A stretch of 13,724 bases of DNA from Desulfobacteraceae bacterium (GTDB lineage: Bacteria; Desulfobacterota; Desulfobacteria; Desulfobacterales; Desulfobacteraceae). The DNA lies in assembly GCA_024225895.1 (NCBI GenBank), contig JAAEMC010000978.1, positions 1-13,724 on the forward strand, read 5' to 3'. The notes below the pieces were generated by a model. It saw nothing but the letters and a program-made list of their open reading frames with translations. It searched no databases and had not been told where the DNA came from. This document shows, piece after piece, positions 6,457 through 13,639 of the stretch. Numbering within the stretch: the first letter of the stretch is position 1; the number at the start of each line of letters is the position of its first letter. The position numbers and the translations under genes were made by a program.

Positions 6457-9400
6457 TTATTTCAGATTCAGATGTTGCCTGACGATTTTCATGAGTTTTT
6501 CTCTGTCAAGTTTGATCTCGTATTCATCAATACCAACGGTTTTTCCTTGTTCAATATGGGCTTCACTTGCCAGAGAAGTTAATGCAATCACCTTAAGATG
6601 GTTGTATAGAGGATCAGTTTTAATTTTTGAAGTCAATTCAAAACCATCCATATTCGGCATTTCAAGGTCAGTAACGACTATATCTATTTCGTCGACTCTT
6701 TCTTTAAGAAGCTCCCAAGCGATCAGACCGTCTTCTGCTTCAATAACCTTAAAGCCATCTTCTAACATGAATGCTTTAACTTGATTCCTGAAGAAGGCTG
6801 AATCTTCAGCAAAAAGAATGATTTTTTCGCCGTCTTCAGACATCTCCGCTTTTATTTCCGCTTCCTTGGCAAACCACTCTGGATTTAATTCCTTCACCAA
6901 CTCAAAGATGTCAACCAATAATGTCGTATGGTCGTTAATGATCATGGAACCTGTGATGGATTTTTGCCTTAATGTACTTTCATCCAATTCCAGATTAACT
7001 TCAAGGGCATCGACCGGCGGGGTTACCATTAAGCCAAGTTCTCTTTCTTTGACTTTAAAAACAATGACTTCCTGCTGTTCTCTTTTAGGTAGCGTGTTAA
7101 AATCCGCGACTTGTGAAATTTCGTAAAGAGGCAAAGCACCTCCCCTGTATTGAATCACTTTTCTATCACCGATTTGTTCAATATCTGTGGTTTTAATTCT
7201 TTCGATCCTTTCCACAAGGTTCAATGGCGCAGCCAGGTATTCCGACTCATCATTCCTGAATGTTAAGAGGGCTGCTTTATCCTTGCCGGCTTCTAATTCG
7301 TCTTCAGCCGATTTAGCCATCTGGCTTGCTTCAGAAATAGCTGAAAGTTCTGCGATCTGGGCAAGGTTTGAGATATCCAGTATTAATGCTACCTTGCCAT
7401 CTCCCATGATGGTGGCGCCTGCATAGGCAGCGCATTTTTTTAAGTGCCTTCCGACTGGTTTGACAACGATTTCTTCAGAATCATGTAAATTATCAACCAC
7501 CAGCCCGTATTTAAATGCACCAGCAGACACCACAGCAATATTCAGTGCACTGGCGGAACGATATCTACGATCTTTCTTGAGCCTTTTGCTTTTGTCTTCC
7601 TCGGTGTCCGTGTCCTGGATTACATACCCGCTATCAGAAATCATATGCTGTTTGGAACGCCTGTCCGCAACGTTGCTTCTCCTGTCAGCACGTTCTTTCT
7701 TTTTGACCGGATCCCAATAGGTCCTTTCAATGTCAAGAATTTCAGCCAGATTGATCAATGGAAGCAGTTCTCCTCTTAATCTGACCACTGCAGCATCCCC
7801 AACCATTTCAATTTTTTCTTTTACTTGTGCGGCAGGGATTCTGAGCAATTCGTTTAAGTTCACCTGCGGAACAGCATATCGTTCTTTGCCCACTGAGGTA
7901 ATCTGGCTTGGAATTATAGCCAGTGTGAGCGGTAGTTTGATCTGTATGTCCGTCCCTTGACCGGCAGTGGAATCAAGTTCAATAAGTCCACCAAGGGTTT
8001 CAATATTGGTTGTTACAACATCCATACCAACGCCTCGCCCGGATACGTCCGTAACCTCTTCTGCAGTGGAAAACCCGGGTAAGAAGATGAGTTCCATCTT
8101 GTTTTTAGATGACATTTCTGCAACCTGCTGTTCTGTGATAAGGCCTTTGTCAATTGCAGAAGCAGCAATTTTCTCCGGGTGCAGGCCTTTGCCATCATCC
8201 GAAATGACGATGTTCACCTGGCCTGCATCATGGAATGCTTTAAGGGTAATTGTACCGGTTGGTTTTTTCCCTGCTTGTTCTCGTTCGGCAGGTAGCTCTA
8301 CTCCGTGGTCAACAGAATTTCTTACCAAATGGGTTAATGGATCGTTGATTGATTCTAAAATTGTTTTATCCAGCTCGACTTCTTTGCCTTCAATAACCAG
8401 ATCAATGGATTTGCCAAGCTGCTGTGAAAGGTCTCTTACAACCCGTGTGAATTTGTTTAAGATGTTGGCAATAGGCTGCATTCGTGTTCTCATAATCGCC
8501 TCTTGAAGTTCAGAGGTGATCATATCAATCCGTTGGCTAGACAATTCCGTGGCTTTCTCGTTTGAAGAGTTGATGCCCTGCAAAAGTTGATTCCGGCTTA
8601 GGACAAGTTCGCCGGCAAGATTCATCAGAGTGTCAAGAAGACCAACGTTCACCCGCAGAGATGTTTGCGGTTTCTGACCCACATGGATGTCTTTTTCAAT
8701 TTTTGAAGGTTGTTCCTTTGCTTGGGCTTTTACCTTTTTTGGTTTTTGGGCAACCGGTTGGGCCGCAGCCGCAGGCTTAACAGCCTCTTGCTTTTGCGGT
8801 GTTGTGGCTGCAGCCGTCTCTACTTTAGGCGGTACAGGAGGTGCCGGAGGTGCAACCGGTTGGACAGATGTTTGTTCTAATGACGGCATTGTTTCAGGCA
8901 CTGCACCCGAGTCAGTTATTGATGAAGAGATCATTTCGTCCGATATGGGATGAATGTATTGCTTATCGATATCAAAAAGGGTTTCTGTCATATCATATTC
9001 AATAATTGAAGCAAACAAGACTTGAAAAGGGATTCTATTGGGAACAGCTCCTTCAGAGAGTAATCCAACCGATTCAAAATCAATCCGTGAATCAATGATG
9101 GTACCTGTTTTTTGGAGGCTGTTCAACACTTCTATGGGATTCTTATCCTTTCTTTGAATGTCATTGATTAAGTCATATTCAACTAGAAAAAGATTTTTGC
9201 CTTCACCTTTGTATCGTTCTATTTCAAAAAGGGAAATAGCTGGAAAGACTCGGCCGTCTTTAAGGGCAATGTCCACGAGTTCATTGACAATATCTTGTTC
9301 ATCTTCCGGAAGAGAAGATTTTGTCACTTTCTCAAGGGCCTCGACGTGATCTGAAATATCCTGATCATTACTTGTTTCTATGTTTCTTAAAAGACTTTCA

Positions 9401-9696
9401 AGTTTATCAAACCCTTTTAAAAGGACACTTATTTTTTTTGAATCAGGTGTTAGTTCGTTATTACGAATAAGACCCAGAACATTCTCAAGGCTGTGGGCGA
9501 GATCCTTAATGGTTGTAAGGCCCATAAAACCTGCACCACCTTTAACGGAGTGTGCTGCCCTGAAGACATTGTTTACCAAATCAAAATCTATGTTTTCCCC
9601 ACCTTCTTCAATTGTTAAAAGATCACTTTCAATGTCCGTAAGATGGTCCAGTGATTCTTCAATATACATCTGTAGGGTTTCGTCATCTTCAAACAT
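6457..9696 (-). CDS. cheA: Hybrid chemotaxis histidine kinase CheA with tandem CheW-like domains and C-terminal receiver
   Basis: The 1079-aa cytoplasmic kinase autophosphorylates and passes phosphate to receiver proteins. Domain order: HPt (about 5-110, His49 in AAHSVKGGAGF); a P2-like ferredoxin-fold segment (about 165-245); a Pro/Ala/Gln-rich linker (266-345); dimerisation helices (345-415, ending in MRTRMQPI); ATPase with N box HLVRNSVDHG (456-465), G1 box DDGKGL (500-505) and G2 box GRGVGMD (553-559); a CheW-like regulatory domain (about 590-780) split by a charged insert (660-712) containing DRRS twice; a second CheW-like domain (about 805-940, with QYRGGALPLYEI); and a receiver (957-1077) with Asp965, phospho-acceptor Asp1010 and Lys1062. 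The usual Pro after that Lys is replaced (KLD), as in many CheV and CheA-linked receivers. E. coli CheA is about 650 aa; the excess comes from the second CheW-like domain, the insert and the receiver, as in FrzE-like hybrids. It heads the operon behind a strong promoter, with AGGAGA 6 nt before the ATG. Confidence 0.97.
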   Translation of the reverse strand: MFEDDETLQMYIEESLDHLTDIESDLLTIEEGGENIDFDLVNNVFRAAHSVKGGAGFMGLTTIKDLAHSLENVLGLIRNNELTPDSKKISVLLKGFDKLESLLRNIETSNDQDISDHVEALEKVTKSSLPEDEQDIVNELVDIALKDGRVFPAISLFEIERYKGEGKNLFLVEYDLINDIQRKDKNPIEVLNSLQKTGTIIDSRIDFESVGLLSEGAVPNRIPFQVLFASIIEYDMTETLFDIDKQYIHPISDEMISSSITDSGAVPETMPSLEQTSVQPVAPPAPPVPPKVETAAATTPQKQEAVKPAAAAQPVAQKPKKVKAQAKEQPSKIEKDIHVGQKPQTSLRVNVGLLDTLMNLAGELVLSRNQLLQGINSSNEKATELSSQRIDMITSELQEAIMRTRMQPIANILNKFTRVVRDLSQQLGKSIDLVIEGKEVELDKTILESINDPLTHLVRNSVDHGVELPAEREQAGKKPTGTITLKAFHDAGQVNIVISDDGKGLHPEKIAASAIDKGLITEQQVAEMSSKNKMELIFLPGFSTAEEVTDVSGRGVGMDVVTTNIETLGGLIELDSTAGQGTDIQIKLPLTLAIIPSQITSVGKERYAVPQVNLNELLRIPAAQVKEKIEMVGDAAVVRLRGELLPLINLAEILDIERTYWDPVKKKERADRRSNVADRRSKQHMISDSGYVIQDTDTEEDKSKRLKKDRRYRSASALNIAVVSAGAFKYGLVVDNLHDSEEIVVKPVGRHLKKCAAYAGATIMGDGKVALILDISNLAQIAELSAISEASQMAKSAEDELEAGKDKAALLTFRNDESEYLAAPLNLVERIERIKTTDIEQIGDRKVIQYRGGALPLYEISQVADFNTLPKREQQEVIVFKVKERELGLMVTPPVDALEVNLELDESTLRQKSITGSMIINDHTTLLVDIFELVKELNPEWFAKEAEIKAEMSEDGEKIILFAEDSAFFRNQVKAFMLEDGFKVIEAEDGLIAWELLKERVDEIDIVVTDLEMPNMDGFELTSKIKTDPLYNHLKVIALTSLASEAHIEQGKTVGIDEYEIKLDREKLMKIVRQHLNLK

Positions 9697-9702
9697 TGTT
9701 AA

Positions 9703-9708
9703 TCTCCT
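9703..9708 (-). promoter_or_regulatory. Ribosome binding site of cheA
   Basis: AGGAGA lies 6 nt before the cheA ATG. It is a near-consensus Shine-Dalgarno and supports that start; the next in-frame Met is residue 10, inside the HPt domain. Confidence 0.75.
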
Positions 9709-9888
9709 GAAAGGGTTTTAAAACCGAAATGGTAAAAATTTGCCTAATATTAAATAAACTACAAAAGATATATTAAAAAGTCAAACGGTGAATTATCAAA
9801 ATTAAGGTCATACAACCTGCTTATGTCAATTGATTTAAGGATTTTTTGATGATAATTTAAACGATTTAAAGGAAACCGAATTGATCTT

Positions 9889-9917
9889 ATTGTAAAATAC
9901 AATGGTTTGTTTGTCAA
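9889..9917 (-). promoter_or_regulatory. Sigma70-type promoter for the che operon
   Basis: Read leftward, the -35 box is TTGACA (9917-9912, perfect), the spacer is 17 nt and the -10 box is TACAAT (9894-9889, five of six). Transcription would start near 9882, giving a leader of about 185 nt before cheA. It lies 46 nt past the stop of the U32 gene, so the che operon can be expressed independently of it. A second, weaker pair (TTGACA at 9829-9824, 17 nt, CTTAAT at 9806-9801) lies inside the leader. No sigma28 (flagellar) consensus was recognised. Confidence 0.72.
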
Positions 9918-9962
9918 AAGATGATTATAAAAATTATGCTTAAAACTGCTTATGGGTATCGC

Positions 9963-11183
9963 TTATGTTTTGCGAATAATATCGTTGATGCCACATGAGG
10001 TCTCAAATTGCATGATCACCGTTGTGTTTGGGTGGGCCTGATCAATTATATTTCCATTGATATCAAAGAGTTTAAAAACGTCAATTCTGATCGTCGGTCT
10101 TTTCGGAGAGAGTATTTCAATTCGATCATCTAAAGTAATTTTATTCCTGACTTCAATCAGATGCTTTGACGGTGCTGCTTGCGCTTTTACCTTGCCGATA
10201 AAACTGTGAATTTTTCCGCCATGCAGGTTCTTATAATTTAAAGACATATCGTCTTTGCTTTCAAAATAAAATCCGGTACAATACTTTCGATGGTAGACTT
10301 GCCCCAGTTCTTCAATCCATTCAGGATTAAGATGAAATTCTTCTGGATTCTGAAGGTAGCTATCAATGGCCTGACGATAAGATTTTATGACTGCCGCAAG
10401 ATAGTTAATTCCCTTCATTCGGCCTTCTATTTTAAAAGAAGATATCCCGGCATTGATGAGTTCGGGTATATGTTCAATCATACATAGGTCTTTTGAATTG
10501 AATATATATGATCCTCTCTTATCTTCCATCAATGAATGATATTCATTGGGCCGTTGCTCCTCTACCACTGAATATTTCCATCGGCATGGATGACTGCAAA
10601 ATCCTCTATTGCTGTCCCTGTTGCTTAAAAAATTGCTTAAAAGGCATCTGCCGGAATATGATACACACATGGCACCATGGATAAAACATTCTGTTTCAAT
10701 TTTTGAATATTGGCTAATTTTTTTTATTTCTTTTAGGGAAAGTTCCCTGGCAAGGTTCACCCGCTTAATCCCTATTTTTTCCCAGAACAACACGGCACTG
10801 TAGTTTGTGGTATTGGTTTGAGTGCTCAGGTGGATATCTATGTGGGGAATGATTCTTTGTGATAACAAGATAATACCCGGGTCTGAGATTATAATCGCAT
10901 CTGGCGCTATTATCCCTATCTTTTCCAGGAATGTTTCAATCAGTTTTTGCTCATGGTTCCTTGAGTATATATTACAGGCCAAATACACTTTCACATTATG
11001 CTTATGGCAAAATTTTACTGCTTCGATTAGCTCTTGATCAGAAAAATTACCTGAAAAATTTCTTAAACTAAAGTTTTTTCCAGAAAGATATATAGCATCC
11101 GCACCAAAATGAACGGCAATTTCAAGCTTTTCAAAATTTCCAGCAGGTGCCAATAGTTCAGGTTGTAAAGGCGTGTCTGTCAT
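9963..11183 (-). CDS. Peptidase U32 family protein, TrhP/YegQ-like (probable tRNA U34 hydroxylation factor)
   Basis: The 406-aa protein begins PELLAPAGNFEKLEIAVHFG (8-27), the standard start of the U32 family. It carries the family signature E-C-F-I-H-G-A-M-C-x4-G-R-C (165-180), then GFCSHPCRW (194-202), SKDLCMI (230-236) and KIEGRMK (251-257). Several conserved cysteines (173, 180, 196, 234) match the four that bind an iron-sulfur cluster in studied members. A C-terminal beta domain (about 325-400) is of the kind found in the TrhP branch. Despite the peptidase name, E. coli TrhP (YegQ) supports prephenate-dependent 5-hydroxyuridine formation at position 34 of tRNAs, and RlhA acts on 23S rRNA. 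Family membership is certain, while the TrhP role is likely but inferred from the C-terminal domain and size (E. coli TrhP is about 450 aa). It starts only 18 nt after a tRNA-Arg gene, with just a weak GTGGA upstream. No terminator is visible after it. Confidence 0.9.
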   Translation of the reverse strand: MTDTPLQPELLAPAGNFEKLEIAVHFGADAIYLSGKNFSLRNFSGNFSDQELIEAVKFCHKHNVKVYLACNIYSRNHEQKLIETFLEKIGIIAPDAIIISDPGIILLSQRIIPHIDIHLSTQTNTTNYSAVLFWEKIGIKRVNLARELSLKEIKKISQYSKIETECFIHGAMCVSYSGRCLLSNFLSNRDSNRGFCSHPCRWKYSVVEEQRPNEYHSLMEDKRGSYIFNSKDLCMIEHIPELINAGISSFKIEGRMKGINYLAAVIKSYRQAIDSYLQNPEEFHLNPEWIEELGQVYHRKYCTGFYFESKDDMSLNYKNLHGGKIHSFIGKVKAQAAPSKHLIEVRNKITLDDRIEILSPKRPTIRIDVFKLFDINGNIIDQAHPNTTVIMQFETSCGINDIIRKT

Positions 11184-11201
11184 TGTGTTCCACGAATTAT
11201 A

Positions 11202-11276
11202 TGGTACCCCCGGCAGGAATCGAACCTGCGCACATGGATTAGGAATCCAATGCTCTATCCACTGAGCTACGGGGGT
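11202..11276 (-). tRNA. tRNA-Arg(CCT)
   Basis: A full cloverleaf folds on the minus strand: acceptor ACCCCCG pairs with CGGGGGT, D stem GCTC/GAGC, anticodon stem TTGGA/TCCAT (one U-U mismatch at the base of the stem), loop TTCCTAA with anticodon CCT, and T arm GCAGG-TTCGATT-CCTGC. The discriminator is A and CCA is encoded. It reads AGG codons. It lies 9 nt after the stop of the lytic transglycosylase gene and 18 nt before the U32 gene, all on the same strand, so it may be processed from a shared transcript, driven by a promoter inside the preceding gene, or both. Confidence 0.96.
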
Positions 11277-11285
11277 GTGTTGTTT

Positions 11286-13133
11286 TTATTCCACTAAAAG
11301 TTTTTGGCCGGGGAATATTTTACTTCGTTTAGTTAGATGATTCAAGGCAAGAAGGCGGTCAAGACTCATTTTATATTTTTTTGCTATGGAAAAAGGACTG
11401 TCTCCAGTTTTTACCCAATAAGTTACGGCCCCCTGCTTTTGTGATGCGGGAATTTTTCCTTTGCTGGAAGTAATATACAGAGTTTGGCCAATATTCAATT
11501 TTGTGCTGGAAAGATTATTAACAGATACTATATGTTTGGTTGTTGTGGAAAATTTTCTGGCTATAATCCAGAGATTATCCCCCCGTTTAACTTTATAGGT
11601 AATCTTTTGACCTGGTTTTATTTGGGTTTTGGTTCTAATAGCCGGTCTTTTTGTCACATGCCCTTTGGAGGGGATTTTAATAACCTTACCAGCAATTAAT
11701 TGATGTGACTTGTATATATGATTGGCTGATGAGATTGATCTGATAGATGTTTTATATTTTGTCGCGATACCTGACAGTGTTTCCCCTCTTCTAACCCTAT
11801 GATATACGTAGGTCTGCGGTTGAGAATAGGATGATTTGATTTTATCAAGTTTTGCTACAAAAACATCTGCTTTATCAGCAGGGATCTTAAGATTGTAAGT
11901 CTTAGGTGGCAGCAGTGCATATCTAAGCTCCGGGTTGAGTTGCTTTAAAACATTTGTCTTTTCACCGATTTCTATAGCTATGTCTTTGAGCCGCACCTGT
12001 TTATTGATAGCATAAGTTTTATACTCTATGGGTGATAAAGTATGGGTTGTGTCAATGTTGTATTTTTCCAGATTGTTAACAATATGGAGCGTTGCAAGAA
12101 ATCGTGGTACGTATCGCCGTGTTTCTCTAGGAAGGTTCTGGTAAAGATCCCAGAAGTTATCAAGATAATTTATCTTTTGTCTGCGGATTATTTTGAGTAC
12201 TCTAGCTTCCCCGCAGTTGTAACTGGCAAGCGCCGTTGTCCAATCTCCAAATAGATTGTGCAGTTCTTTGAGGTATGCAATGGCCGCTTTTGTCGCTTTT
12301 TCAGGATCCAAACGTTCATCTATATAATAGTTACGGTTCAAACCGAATTTGTATCCGGTGGAAGGAATGAACTGCCAAAGGCCCAATGCTCTGGCCTTAG
12401 AAAGAGCACGCGTTTTGTACCCACTTTCAATCAAAGGAAGCCAGGATAGTTCTTCGGGAAGTCCAGCTTTTTTCAGTTCAGATACGATATAGGGCCGGTA
12501 CAACCCTGACCTTTTTATAGATTCGGTAAAAAATCTTTTTTCCGGGCCTGTTAGTCTTTTAATCTCTTTTTGAACATGATTATTTAATATAATGGGGATT
12601 TCATTGTATTGTCCCGTCACAACAGTCTGACGGGAAGCATAAATCTCAAGGATTCGTTTCGATATCAGAAATCGAATATCTTCTTTTTGCTGATTGTATT
12701 CAGGAAAAACTTCTAAATCAAGTGCAAGAATCGAATCATAGGCAGAATCAAGATTGGAAAGAGCCTCTTCTATTTTTCCTTTTTCCCACATCAACTGGGC
12801 ATAATTACATAGCTCCAGCGCATGATCGATCTTTTCCTGTTCTGATATTTTTTTGTCAGATGGTGTTGCTTTGTCGTCAATAGAAACAACTGGTGGATTT
12901 ACCTGATTCGAATTTTTTGAACTGGTATCAATGGAAGTCTTTGTTTCAGCGTTGGCCTCTTTAACAAAAGGCTGGTTATTGTCCAAAGCTACTGAATCAG
13001 CAGGTTTGGGATTCTGGAATGAATTATCAATGGTTTGGGTTGGGTCTATTGTAGCAGTCGTATTATAGGTTTGTTGGCATCCAGCAGTGATCAAAATCAG
13101 AAGCATGGGAAGCAGAAAATGAAATTTATTCAT
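11286..13133 (-). CDS. mltD: MltD-like membrane-bound lytic murein transglycosylase with three LysM domains (lipoprotein)
   Basis: The 615-aa protein cleaves the MurNAc-GlcNAc bond of peptidoglycan, leaving 1,6-anhydro ends. The N-terminus is a lipoprotein signal ending LITAGC, with Cys19 as the lipidated residue. Gln20 rather than Asp follows it, which favours outer-membrane sorting. A Ser/Asn/Thr-rich linker (20-95) and a helical segment (about 100-205) precede the SLT domain (about 210-355). That domain has catalytic Glu236 in LIESGY, ALGLWQFIPSTG (249-260), ASYNCGEARV (303-312) and RETRRYVPRFLA (336-347). A degenerate LysM-like stretch (about 370-420) is followed by three clear LysM peptidoglycan-binding modules at about 442-488, 512-554 and 571-614, each starting with a Y-x-V/W-x-R/T-G-D/E pattern. 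Size and order are close to E. coli MltD, but with three clear C-terminal LysM units. It is first in the leftward transcript; AAGG lies 13 nt before the ATG, a loose ribosome site. The lipobox position supports this start. Confidence 0.93.
   Translation of the reverse strand: MNKFHFLLPMLLILITAGCQQTYNTTATIDPTQTIDNSFQNPKPADSVALDNNQPFVKEANAETKTSIDTSSKNSNQVNPPVVSIDDKATPSDKKISEQEKIDHALELCNYAQLMWEKGKIEEALSNLDSAYDSILALDLEVFPEYNQQKEDIRFLISKRILEIYASRQTVVTGQYNEIPIILNNHVQKEIKRLTGPEKRFFTESIKRSGLYRPYIVSELKKAGLPEELSWLPLIESGYKTRALSKARALGLWQFIPSTGYKFGLNRNYYIDERLDPEKATKAAIAYLKELHNLFGDWTTALASYNCGEARVLKIIRRQKINYLDNFWDLYQNLPRETRRYVPRFLATLHIVNNLEKYNIDTTHTLSPIEYKTYAINKQVRLKDIAIEIGEKTNVLKQLNPELRYALLPPKTYNLKIPADKADVFVAKLDKIKSSYSQPQTYVYHRVRRGETLSGIATKYKTSIRSISSANHIYKSHQLIAGKVIKIPSKGHVTKRPAIRTKTQIKPGQKITYKVKRGDNLWIIARKFSTTTKHIVSVNNLSSTKLNIGQTLYITSSKGKIPASQKQGAVTYWVKTGDSPFSIAKKYKMSLDRLLALNHLTKRSKIFPGQKLLVE
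11317..11345 (-). promoter_or_regulatory. Candidate promoter for tRNA-Arg inside the 3' end of mltD
   Basis: Read leftward, TTGAAT (11345-11340, four of six) is followed by 17 nt and TAAAAT (11322-11317, five of six). Downstream of the -10 box comes the C/G-rich run CCCCGGCC, the type of discriminator seen at stringently controlled stable-RNA promoters. Transcription would begin about 34 nt before the mature tRNA-Arg. It lies wholly within the mltD coding sequence, so selection for protein coding could also explain the match. Confidence 0.45.
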
Positions 13134-13190
13134 GGCCGTATTTTTACCTTATTATGGAACTTCCTTTAATTAAAAAACTTTTGTGATTTT

Positions 13191-13217
13191 ATTATATAAT
13201 GTAGACGGTTATGTCAA
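13191..13217 (-). promoter_or_regulatory. Candidate promoter for mltD
   Basis: Read leftward, a perfect TTGACA (13217-13212) is followed after 15 nt by a perfect TATAAT (13196-13191), the latter inside the self-complementary ATTATATAAT. A 15-nt spacer is shorter than the 17-nt optimum, so strength may be moderate or depend on an activator, or an overlapping -10 register may be used. Transcription would begin about 50 nt before the mltD ATG. Confidence 0.5.
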
Positions 13218-13484
13218 GTATATAAAGGGATTCTTTGAAGTAAAGTGAGGTTGGAACAGATTTTTGAAATGCAAAAATAAAATATTGTATTCATAATAAA
13301 AATAGGATACTATCTTTCGATTGTGGAGTTTGAAATGATTTGGTCGTTTTGTGGTGGATAGTGAGTTGCACCTAATTGTGAACCAAAACAGAGTAAAATG
13401 AAGGTTTCGGGAGTTATTATGACTAATTTTTTTGCTAAATAGATCTGATGGCCTCTAATCGGCAAAAAATGATGAAATTCAGAG

Positions 13485-13513
13485 TTGATTATATGTTGAT
13501 GCTCTGATATATT
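13485..13513 (+). promoter_or_regulatory. Promoter of the tRNA-Thr/tRNA-Tyr transcript
   Basis: TTGATT (four of six), 17 nt, then TATATT (five of six), followed by the GC-rich discriminator CTCCCGG. The start would fall near 13520, about 37 nt before the tRNA. A GC-rich discriminator is the known hallmark of stringent (ppGpp) control of stable-RNA promoters. Confidence 0.6.
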
Positions 13514-13556
13514 CTCCCGGTCCTTTTGCCATGACATTAGTGATGGTATTGGATGA

Positions 13557-13632
13557 GCCGATATAGCTCAGTTGGTAGAGCATCTCACTTGTAATGAGAA
13601 TGTCCTCCGTTCGATTCGGGGTATCGGCTCCA
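13557..13632 (+). tRNA. tRNA-Thr(TGT)
   Basis: Complete cloverleaf: acceptor GCCGATA/TATCGGC, D stem GCTC/GAGC, anticodon stem TCTCA/TGAGA around loop CTTGTAA (anticodon TGT, reading ACA and, by wobble, other ACN codons), and T arm CTCCG-TTCGATT-CGGGG with one T-G wobble. The discriminator is T and CCA is encoded. It is the first gene after the rightward promoter and lies 7 nt before tRNA-Tyr. Confidence 0.97.
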
Positions 13633-13639
13633 GTTTTTA

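Larger units (their letters stand above)
13134..13556. other. Divergent intergenic region between mltD and the tRNA-Thr/Tyr genes
   Basis: These 423 nt hold no convincing gene. They contain a leftward promoter near the mltD side and a rightward promoter near the tRNA side. The middle (about 13220-13480) is AT-rich with several short A and T runs and no start with a ribosome site that opens more than a few tens of codons. No terminator hairpin or long inverted repeat was seen, as expected for a region from which transcription diverges. Confidence 0.7.

Noticed and set aside
7967..8506. 179-codon plus-strand open frame opposite cheA
   Set aside because: It is antisense to the CheA kinase domain; the low-complexity Ser-rich translation mirrors the coding strand and resembles no known protein.
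9756..9784. Third promoter-like pair before cheA (TTGACT, 17 nt, TAGTTT)
   Set aside because: The -10 matches only three of six positions in very AT-rich sequence, so it was not listed as a feature.
9920..9965. Possible terminator after the U32 gene
   Set aside because: No GC-rich stem followed by a T run could be drawn on the minus strand, so termination there is not supported.
9819..9967. Three copies of GCTTATG between the U32 gene and cheA
   Set aside because: The spacing is irregular and one copy overlaps the U32 stop region. A 7-mer repeated three times in a short AT-rich stretch is weak evidence for a regulatory repeat.
13398..13439. Tiny plus-strand frame starting at ATGAAGG (about 13 codons)
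   Set aside because: Too short, with no clear ribosome site; treated as chance in AT-rich DNA.
13134..13556. Mobile-element or attachment-site remnants next to the tRNA genes
   Set aside because: tRNA genes are common integration sites, but no integrase, duplicated tRNA 3' end or terminal inverted repeat is present in the window.
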